This document shows positions 58,705 through 64,000 of a stretch of DNA of 64,000 nucleotides, piece by piece (the stretch's first letter is position 1; each line of letters opens with the position of its first letter). The stretch lies in assembly GCA_964397565.1 (NCBI GenBank), contig CAYNJC010000003.1:1-64000 (forward strand), given 5' to 3'. The notes under the pieces are model-generated. The model worked only from the letters and a program-made list of their open reading frames with translations, was not told where the DNA came from and ran no database searches. The stretch is from JAPLST01 sp964397565. GTDB taxonomy: Bacteria > Auribacterota > UBA3054 > JAPLST01. A program made the translations under genes and the position numbers.

Positions 58705-60551
58705 GCATCCTCGCCCCCGGCACCATTGAGCTGCTGGCGCCGGCGCGCGACGCCGCGACCGGCATGGCCGCCATTCGTTGCGGAGCCGATGCAGTCTACC
58801 TCGGCGCCCCGCGCTTCAGCGCGCGCGAAACGGCCGGCAACAGTATCAGCGATATCGCCGCACTGTGCGACCTTGCGCATCACTACTGGGCGCGCGTCTA
58901 CGTGGCGCTCAACACGATTCTGCGCGATGACGAGCTGCCCCACGCGGTGCAGTTGGCGCATGCCGTGGCGGCGGCCGGCGCGGACGGCTTGATTATTCAG
59001 GATGTCGGACTGCTCGCCAGCGCGCTGCCAGCCATACCGTTGATCGCCAGCACCCAAATGCACAACGATACGCCGGCGAAAATCGCCTTTCTCCACGAGC
59101 ACGGTTTTGCGCGCGTGATTCTGGCGCGCGAGCTCTCACTCGACGAACTGGGCCGCATGCGTGCGGCCGCACCCGCAATCGAACTGGAGTGCTTTGTGCA
59201 CGGCGCGGTCTGCGTCTGTTACAGCGGGCAATGCGCGCTGAGCTATGCCCTTGGCGGTCGCAGCGGCAATCGCGGCGCATGCGCGCAACCATGCCGCCGG
59301 GCGTATACGCTGGTGGATGCAAGCGGCCGCGTGCGCGGCCCGCGCAAGTATTGGCTGTCGCTCAAAGACATGTGCCGTGTGGACGATCTGGGTGCGTTGT
59401 TGGATGCCGGCCTGACCTCGTTCAAGATCGAGGGGCGGATGAAGGACAGCGCCTACGTGATGAACACGGTCGCCTACTATCGCGATGCACTCGATGCGCA
59501 GTTGGCGGCGCGCGGGCTGCGGCGCAGTTCGTCGGGCATCACGACCCGTGATTTCACACCCGATCCGACCAAGACCTTCAACCGCGGCTTTTCCTCCTAT
59601 TTTCTGCATGGTACCAACGAGGATGTCACCGCACTGGATACGCCCAAATCGCGCGGCGCGCGACTCGGGACAGTCGCCCGAGTGACGGCCCGCGGTTTTG
59701 TGCTGGATACCGCCACACCCGTGACGCCCGGTGATGGCATCTGCTTTGTGGCCGCGCACGGCGAGCTGACCGGCACCACGATTAATGCCGTCATCGGGGC
59801 CGAGATTGTACCACAAAACTTGCACGAAATCGCCGTCGGCATGGTGATCTACAGGAATTTTGACCAAGCCTTTGACAAACAATTGCGTGCCACACGCACA
59901 CGGCGCGAAATGGGGGTGCGCATGCGCGTAGGCGCCACCGCCGCCGGCATCGCCGTGCAGGTGACCGACGAGGACGGCGTCTGCGCTGACGCGGCGATCA
60001 CCTGCGAAAAAAGCACCGCCCGCAACGCCGACGCCATGCGCGCCACACTCCAGCGCCAGTTAGCCAAATGTGGCGACACTGGTTTTCGTTGTGACGAGGT
60101 GGTCTGCGCCACCGCCGCCGTGTGGTTTGTGCCGGTCGCGCAGATCAATGAACTGCGGCGCGCCGCGCTTGCGGCGCTTGCTGCTGCCCGCGCGCAGCAG
60201 CGGCCGCGGCCGCAACGAATGTGGCAGCCGCCTCCGCGCGGCGATGCCGCGCCGCAGACCGTGCTGGACTTTCATGGCAATGTCCTCAACGCAACTGCCG
60301 CCGCGTTCTACCGCGCACAGGGCGTCGCCCAAATCGAGCCGGCTGCGGAATCAGGCTTGGACTTGCACGAGCGCGTGCTGATGACCTGCAAGTATTGTGT
60401 GCGCGGCGCGGCGGGCGTGTGCCTGCGGCGCGACGACGTGACCGCACTGCGCGAGCCGCTCTATTTGGTGGATGAGGACGGTCTGCGTCTGCGCATCGTG
60501 GCGGACTGCGAGAAGTGCCAGATGGCATTGGTGCTGGCAGCAGCACGTTAG
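58701..60551 (+). CDS. U32 family peptidase-like protein (RlhA-like)
   Basis: 616 aa. N-terminal U32 domain (IELLAPARDAATGMAAIRCGADAV, HGAVCVCYSGQCALS, GNRGACAQPCRR, FKIEGRMKDSAYV). A long C-terminal part ends in Cys motifs (MTCKYCVRG and DCEKCQM), the layout of RlhA-type proteins that hydroxylate 23S rRNA cytidine from prephenate, rather than of collagenase-like peptidases. The many conserved Cys suggest an Fe-S or metal site. ATG overlaps the HAD stop. Last gene of the lpxB operon. Confidence 0.87.
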   Translation: MSILAPGTIELLAPARDAATGMAAIRCGADAVYLGAPRFSARETAGNSISDIAALCDLAHHYWARVYVALNTILRDDELPHAVQLAHAVAAAGADGLIIQDVGLLASALPAIPLIASTQMHNDTPAKIAFLHEHGFARVILARELSLDELGRMRAAAPAIELECFVHGAVCVCYSGQCALSYALGGRSGNRGACAQPCRRAYTLVDASGRVRGPRKYWLSLKDMCRVDDLGALLDAGLTSFKIEGRMKDSAYVMNTVAYYRDALDAQLAARGLRRSSSGITTRDFTPDPTKTFNRGFSSYFLHGTNEDVTALDTPKSRGARLGTVARVTARGFVLDTATPVTPGDGICFVAAHGELTGTTINAVIGAEIVPQNLHEIAVGMVIYRNFDQAFDKQLRATRTRREMGVRMRVGATAAGIAVQVTDEDGVCADAAITCEKSTARNADAMRATLQRQLAKCGDTGFRCDEVVCATAAVWFVPVAQINELRRAALAALAAARAQQRPRPQRMWQPPPRGDAAPQTVLDFHGNVLNATAAAFYRAQGVAQIEPAAESGLDLHERVLMTCKYCVRGAAGVCLRRDDVTALREPLYLVDEDGLRLRIVADCEKCQMALVLAAAR

Positions 60552-60557
60552 GGTTCG

Positions 60558-60659
60558 GGAGAAATGATGAGTGATGAATGATGAATGATGAGTGTCGGCG
60601 CAGCATTCATCACGTGATCTATTTCATATTCTGCATTCATCATTCATCATTCATCACTC
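60558..60659. repeat. Inverted short-period repeat pair, empty centre
   Basis: Left arm has GATGAATGATGAATGATGAG units (60563-60593). The right arm is the inverse, CATTCATCATTCATCATTCA units (60634-60659), with about 40 bp between. Placed between the lpxB operon and the next promoter. Confidence 0.7.
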
Positions 60660-60668
60660 TTTATGCAG

Positions 60669-60697
60669 TTGCCACTGCGCGCCCAAAAGGGTATACT
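60669..60697 (+). promoter_or_regulatory. Promoter of the secreted Pro-rich protein gene
   Basis: TTGCCA, 17-bp spacer, TATACT, followed by AGGGC as at lpxB. Confidence 0.65.
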
Positions 60698-60721
60698 AGG
60701 GCAACGGTGAAGGAGCTTTGT

Positions 60722-61261
60722 ATGAAAAACGGATTAGTGTTACTCTTGCTTATCGCGGTCGTACGGGTCAATGCGCAACCGGACGCGCCCGTCGCGCCAC
60801 CGGCGCCGCCAGTGCTGCCCGTGCTTGCGCCGGTCGTCGTTATTCCGCCGCCCGCACCGGCAACCGGGCCGGTGGCGTGGCAGTTGCCCTTTGAAGATGA
60901 CCCGCAGTGGTCGTGGAAAAAGATGGGCTACGGCCCGATCGAGATTGGCAGCGGCGCGCTGGCGCCGATGGTCGGCGCCTTCATTGGCGGCGTAGTGGGT
61001 GTGATGCTACCGCTCAAAGGCATGCAGCCGGCCTGTGCGCCGTTGGTGCCGTACACCGCGGTGGGTGGCGCGGCGGCAGGCACGGTGGCGGGCGCGATGC
61101 TGACACCGGTCGTGATAGTTGAAGGGCTATTTGACACGTTGACCGGCGGTGCCTTTGCCCACCGGCCGTTTGCGTGGTTCAACGTCAAAATTCCGGTGTC
61201 AGAGCATGTGCAGCAGACCTTCGGCAGCTTGACGGACGACGACGCGCCCGACGGCCCGTAA
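60722..61261 (+). CDS. Exported Pro-rich / Gly-zipper-like protein
   Basis: 179 aa from ATG 60722 (GGAG 6 nt upstream). Signal peptide (residues 1-18), then a Pro/Ala/Val-rich stretch (20-50). Two small-residue-rich hydrophobic segments follow: GALAPMVGAFIGGVVGVML and AVGGAAAGTVAGAMLTPVVIV. These Gly/Ala patterns resemble glycine-zipper or exosortase-adjacent small envelope proteins, but I do not recognise a family. Probably outer-envelope associated. Confidence 0.6.
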   Translation: MKNGLVLLLLIAVVRVNAQPDAPVAPPAPPVLPVLAPVVVIPPPAPATGPVAWQLPFEDDPQWSWKKMGYGPIEIGSGALAPMVGAFIGGVVGVMLPLKGMQPACAPLVPYTAVGGAAAGTVAGAMLTPVVIVEGLFDTLTGGAFAHRPFAWFNVKIPVSEHVQQTFGSLTDDDAPDGP

Positions 61262-61285
61262 GCACGTCGGGTGGATGCGCGGCGG

Positions 61286-61507
61286 TCACTCGCGGTGGCG
61301 ATAGCAGATGCGGCCCTTGGTCAGATCATAGGGTGACATTTCAACGCGCACTTTGTCGCCGGCGACGATCTTGATGAAATTGTGGCGGATTTTCCCGGAA
61401 ATGTGACAGAGAATTTCGTGCCCGCTGTCAAGCTTGACGCGATACATGGTGCTGGGCAGCACCTTGAGCACCACACCGTCGACTTCAATACAATCAGCTT
61501 TGGACAT
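61286..61507 (-). CDS. infA: Translation initiation factor IF-1
   Basis: 73 aa OB-fold protein. It contains VDGVVLKVLPSTMYRVKLDSG, HISGKIRHNFIKIVAGDKVRVE and the C-terminal KGRICYRHR. It binds the 30S A site with IF-2 and IF-3. Unlike in many genomes, it is not in the ribosomal protein cluster here. GGAG precedes the ATG, and it has its own strong promoter. Confidence 0.95.
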   Translation of the reverse strand: MSKADCIEVDGVVLKVLPSTMYRVKLDSGHEILCHISGKIRHNFIKIVAGDKVRVEMSPYDLTKGRICYRHRE

Positions 61508-61558
61508 AAACTCCTGCTATGACAAAATAAACATGGCTGTGCCGTTGCAATTGCTCCT

Positions 61559-61587
61559 ATTATACGGCAGTTGCGGCGAAAAGTCAA
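61559..61587 (-). promoter_or_regulatory. infA promoter
   Basis: Minus strand TTGACT (61587-61582), 17-bp spacer, TATAAT (61564-61559), about 50 nt leader. Confidence 0.78.
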
Positions 61588-61597
61588 CCGCCAGTGC

Positions 61598-61639
61598 CTT
61601 AGCGCGGGCGCGCTAAGGCATAAGCGCGCCCGCGCTAAG
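61598..61639. terminator. Very stable hairpin between GH18 gene and infA
   Basis: 17-bp perfect inverted repeat CTTAGCGCGGGCGCGCT / AGCGCGCCCGCGCTAAG with an 8-nt loop. Each arm is itself partly palindromic (CCTTAGCGCG...CGCGCTAAGG). It contains the GH18 stop codon. No T-run, so it may be a Rho-type or processing barrier rather than an intrinsic terminator. Confidence 0.55.
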
Positions 61640-62749
61640 GCGCTGCTGCACCAGCGGCAACAAGCGATGGTGCGCGTCCACGATATCACCGGCAATCTGC
61701 CAGATGGCCACGCCAGCCAGTCCTTGTTCTTGCGCGAAGGACACTTTTTCGGATAATGAAGCAGCGTCATCGTAGCTGATCAGGTGGCTGCCGTTGTTTG
61801 CGCGCAGATAGGGCGCGGCAGCCTGGGCATCCCAGATGCGGGTGTGCCCATTCGTGAGCAGTGCCGGCACTGCGCGATAGGGGAGTGACCAGCTCTTGGT
61901 GAAGTGCGTGCCGATGGTGGTCGTGTTGAAGGCCTGCGCAAAGAAGGCCAGACCCAGCAGTGCTTTTTCTGGTGGCAAACCGCGCTGCAGCCAATACGCC
62001 ATGCCATTGCTGACACAGCCGTCGGCGCGCGGATAGGGATATAGCGGGGCGTTGTGCCCGCTGAACTCGCTCCAGCGGCCGTGATAGTCGTAGGTCATCA
62101 GGATGACAAGGTCCACCCACGGCGCGACCGCACGGGCGTCAATCCATTTGCCGATGTAGGGCGAGCCGTTCAACGCCAGCGTCAGCAGCAGATTTGTGCC
62201 CAAGCGCGCGCGCAAATCCTGCGCCAGCGTCACGAAGTTGGTGGCATCCGCGCGGGTGCGCGGATATTCCCAGTCAATTTCAAGGCCATCATAGTTGTTG
62301 CTGACGACATACGCACAAAGATTCCGCGCAAACGTCGCGCGCAGGAGCGGATTGGACGAGATCAGCGAGAAACTATGCGCGCTGTCGCCGGCGCCGCCGA
62401 CGCAGAGCAGCGCGCGCACGCCCTGGGCATGCGCGGCGGTAACCAGCGGCGCGGGCCGAAAGCCGCGCGGCTCGATCAACCCGCCGGTCGGTGTTGGCCG
62501 CACAAAGGCGTGGGAGACATGCGTCAGATACTGCCAGCCGAGCGACGGTGGCGGGAATGCGGCGGCCTCCCACCACGGATAATAACCATAGACGATTGTG
62601 CCCGGACTGACACGCTGCGGGACCGGCTGCCGCGGCACGCAGCCGCAGAGCAGCAGCGCCAACAGCAGTAAAATTCTTTCACCACGAAGGACACGAAGGA
62701 CACGAAGAAAGCAATGAAGAGCTTTATTATTTGTTGAAATGCGCTGCAT
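61613..62749 (-). CDS. GH18 family glycoside hydrolase, predicted lipoprotein
   Basis: 378 aa. Lipobox LLLCGC (Cys 37) puts the enzyme on a membrane surface. The GH18 catalytic motif is YDGLEIDWEYP (acid Glu 161), with further barrel motifs VGGAGDSAHSFS, LVILMTYDYHGRWSE and AGVAIWQIAGD. GH18 members cleave chitin or peptidoglycan-type beta-1,4-GlcNAc links; the substrate is not certain here. The basic n-region of its signal peptide (FLRVLRVLRGE) is encoded by the CACGAAGGA repeat at 62678-62709, an unusual origin. Confidence 0.85.
   Translation of the reverse strand: MQRISTNNKALHCFLRVLRVLRGERILLLLALLLCGCVPRQPVPQRVSPGTIVYGYYPWWEAAAFPPPSLGWQYLTHVSHAFVRPTPTGGLIEPRGFRPAPLVTAAHAQGVRALLCVGGAGDSAHSFSLISSNPLLRATFARNLCAYVVSNNYDGLEIDWEYPRTRADATNFVTLAQDLRARLGTNLLLTLALNGSPYIGKWIDARAVAPWVDLVILMTYDYHGRWSEFSGHNAPLYPYPRADGCVSNGMAYWLQRGLPPEKALLGLAFFAQAFNTTTIGTHFTKSWSLPYRAVPALLTNGHTRIWDAQAAAPYLRANNGSHLISYDDAASLSEKVSFAQEQGLAGVAIWQIAGDIVDAHHRLLPLVQQRLSAGALMP
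62678..62709 (+). repeat. CACGAAGGA repeat, left inverted arm of GxxExxY cassette
   Basis: TTCACCACGAAGGACACGAAGGACACGAAG-type array (three units). The same sequence in inverse orientation bounds the other side of the GxxExxY gene (63191-63220). This arm also codes for the signal peptide start of the GH18 protein on the minus strand. Confidence 0.75.
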
Positions 62750-62819
62750 GTTGTTCGTGGTGCGATGCGGTCCTTGATTTGTTTATATGCAACACTTTTT
62801 CTGAAGAACAGCAAGAACG

Positions 62820-63191
62820 TCACAGGACGAATCGCCGAATACCGTCCTTGAGTAGTTCAACATTGAAATTGATCGGTAATCCAGTCTTGATTTTCGCCAG
62901 TTTCATGTAGGTCAGCAATTGCGCCTGATGAATACTGAGCAGTTGTTCAACACTTTTCAGCTCCACGATAAGGGATTGTTCGACGAGCAGATCAACACGA
63001 AAACCGGTGTCGAACTGTATCTCTTTGTAGCACACGGGTAGCGGCACCTGCGGCGCACATGCTATGCCGGCCTGCCGCAGCTCGTATGCCAGGCATTGTT
63101 CATAGACCGATTCAAGCAGCCCCGGACCACACGCTTTATGCACTTCAATCGCGCAGCCGATCACCCGATTGGATAATGTGTCAAATTCCAC
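62820..63191 (-). CDS. GxxExxY protein (PD-(D/E)xK nuclease-like)
   Basis: 123 aa, GTG start. The name-giving motif is G24-LLESVY30, followed by a PD-(D/E)xK-like core: Asp 67 in FRVDLLV, and Glu 77 with Lys 79 in IVELKS, then HQAQLLTY. This suggests a nuclease fold, although activity is unproven for the family. GAAGGA 6 nt upstream of the GTG is part of the right-hand CACGAAGGA repeat, and the first base of the start codon is the last base of that repeat. The gene thus sits inside a repeat-bounded cassette of about 540 bp. Confidence 0.85.
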   Translation of the reverse strand: MEFDTLSNRVIGCAIEVHKACGPGLLESVYEQCLAYELRQAGIACAPQVPLPVCYKEIQFDTGFRVDLLVEQSLIVELKSVEQLLSIHQAQLLTYMKLAKIKTGLPINFNVELLKDGIRRFVL

Positions 63192-63220
63192 TTCGCGTCC
63201 TTCGTGTTCTTCGTGGTGAA
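63191..63220 (-). repeat. CACGAAGGA repeat, right inverted arm of GxxExxY cassette
   Basis: Minus-strand TTCACCACGAAGAACACGAAGGACGCG-type array reading toward the gene. Provides its Shine-Dalgarno sequence. Confidence 0.75.
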
Positions 63221-63250
63221 CTGCTGTTCTTTCGGTTGCGAGCTAAAGAA

Positions 63251-63282
63251 AAAACCCCCATGCCGGTTGGCATGGGGGTTTT
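63251..63282. terminator. Bidirectional intrinsic terminator
   Basis: AAAACCCCCATGCC-ggtt-GGCATGGGGGTTTT: a 14-bp perfect stem. T-tracts on both strands serve the minus-strand gene ending at 63306 and any plus-strand transcription. Confidence 0.88.
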
Positions 63283-63305
63283 GACAAACAGAGCTTCAAA
63301 AAACG

Positions 63306-64000
63306 TTACGGCCCGACTGTGATCGTCACGTTCTTGGTCTTCCAGTTGGCTGCAGTGCCATACACGGGCAGCGTATTGGCAACCTTCGCTTTCACGAGGG
63401 TCTTGCCAACCTTGACCGGCGTCGCGCCGTTCAAGTTGAGGAAGCCCATGGTGTTCTTGGAGTCGATCTTCTTGATCAACATTGGGGCTGTGGCATTCGG
63501 CACTTGGGCGATGACACCCACATTGTTCGAATCCGTGCCGCCAATAAAGGCTGCCGTCTTGCTGATGGCAAGAATTTGCTGGCCTTTGCCCTTGGCACCA
63601 CCGTCACCAAGCACACTGACAATTGATTCAGCCGCAACTTTGCTCATGTCGCGCGCAAAGACGGTGCCGACATTGACGCCCTTCAAGTTGAACTGAGCAA
63701 CGGATCCGGCAGTATAAACCGCGGGGAGTGCCGGGCCAGGCATCAAAGCATCCAAGGTGCCGACACAACCTGCATTTTTCAGGTTGACAAGGACACCCTT
63801 GGCCAGTTTAGTCTTGACTTGCTTGGCACCGTTTCTGAGGGCCAGCGACGGATTGCCGGTCACGCCCATCAGCACAATCTGGCTCTTAAGAGAATCAATG
63901 GGGCCAATCCACGCCCAGCCATTCGTCTCGCCAAATTGCGGCACAATGCCTTTCTTCGCGTTTTCCTTGGTGTCTTGGAAGGAAACCGTGCCATCCATCG
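63306..64000 (-). CDS. C-terminal part of a protein continuing beyond the window
   Basis: At least 230 aa. The apparent Met at 63998 need not be the start, because the frame runs to the window edge. Sequence is rich in Gly, Val, Lys, Asn and Thr with short beta-like repeats (LKGVNVGTVFARDMSK, GGTDSNNVGVIAQV, LNLNGATPVKVGKTLVKAKV). It looks like the tail of a large surface or secreted beta-rich protein. No family recognised. It has a strong terminator. Confidence 0.6.
   Translation of the reverse strand, partial: MDGTVSFQDTKENAKKGIVPQFGETNGWAWIGPIDSLKSQIVLMGVTGNPSLALRNGAKQVKTKLAKGVLVNLKNAGCVGTLDALMPGPALPAVYTAGSVAQFNLKGVNVGTVFARDMSKVAAESIVSVLGDGGAKGKGQQILAISKTAAFIGGTDSNNVGVIAQVPNATAPMLIKKIDSKNTMGFLNLNGATPVKVGKTLVKAKVANTLPVYGTAANWKTKNVTITVGP

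Noticed and set aside
60215..60245. Apparent fragment of the composite repeat inside the U32 gene (GAATGTGGCAGCCGCCTCCG)
   Set aside because: Only about 20 bp resemble the module at 32379; it may be chance in GC-rich coding DNA and the U32 frame is intact.
1..64000. tRNA, rRNA or classical riboswitch genes
   Set aside because: I looked for tRNA T-arm motifs, rRNA stretches and common riboswitch cores and saw none. This was done by eye, so a tRNAscan/Infernal run would be decisive.

Overview
The window reads as a GC-rich Gram-negative bacterial chromosome segment, most likely from the PVC/Kiritimatiellota-Lentisphaerota-Verrucomicrobiota part of the tree or a similar uncultivated lineage. The clues are lipid A synthesis (lpxB), peptidoglycan synthesis (murB), PEP-CTERM-type sorting tails on two secreted proteins, a 'four helix bundle suffix' protein, a GxxExxY protein, and very abundant short intergenic repeats. 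Rubrerythrin, an Rrf2 regulator with clustered Cys residues, an RseC-like protein and a B12-binding radical SAM protein suggest an anaerobe or microaerophile. The taxonomic placement is inference; no rRNA or tRNA gene was seen.

Layout. 1-11 kb: a MITE-like repeat pair, a secreted SGNH-like PEP-CTERM protein and a K+ channel, then minus-strand housekeeping genes (Fic, DUF374 acyltransferase, queF, tatD, a B12-binding radical SAM enzyme, a PIN/TRAM membrane protein), an Rrf2 regulator, a cupin and murB. 11-29 kb: a C39-like peptidase, two pairs of secreted orphans, nadE, ade, a pabB-pabC fusion, a giant GspK-like pseudopilin and a decayed REP-associated transposase. 29-44 kb: rubrerythrin, a creD-rsmI-rseC run, a GH127 glycosidase, kbl, a GT2 synthase followed by a heterodimeric ABC exporter, a secreted carboxypeptidase-regulatory-repeat protein and the four-helix-suffix protein. 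44-47 kb: a large PEP-CTERM metalloprotease. 47-53.4 kb: a tight seven-gene minus-strand operon with a MutL-type actin-fold ATPase, a DUF6754-like protein, four further membrane proteins and a barrel-sandwich/KOW-like protein. 53.8-60.6 kb: a plus-strand operon lpxB-pdxA-phasin-ABC1 kinase-HAD phosphatase-U32. 60.7-64 kb: a secreted protein, infA, a GH18 lipoprotein, a GxxExxY cassette and the C-terminal end of a protein running off the right edge.

Two things stand out. The first is the 47-53.4 kb operon: one ATPase of the sugar kinase/actin fold, transcribed with at least five membrane proteins, carrying the label 'glutamate mutase L' although no glutamate mutase is nearby. I regard it as the best candidate for an undescribed envelope machine. 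The second is the density of small repeats: a REP-like hairpin family with covarying stems (with a relic RAYT), a two-hairpin composite element in four copies, a MITE-like element with 15-bp terminal inverted repeats, and several unrelated short-period arrays. Some of these arrays are inverted pairs around nothing. One pair encloses a GxxExxY gene and supplies its ribosome binding site. Others have become coding sequence (a signal peptide n-region, C-terminal tails, and an ORF carrying three repeat types in frame).

Promoters are mostly sigma70-like with 17-bp spacers. Many genes overlap by ATGA, so operon structure is clear in most of the window.
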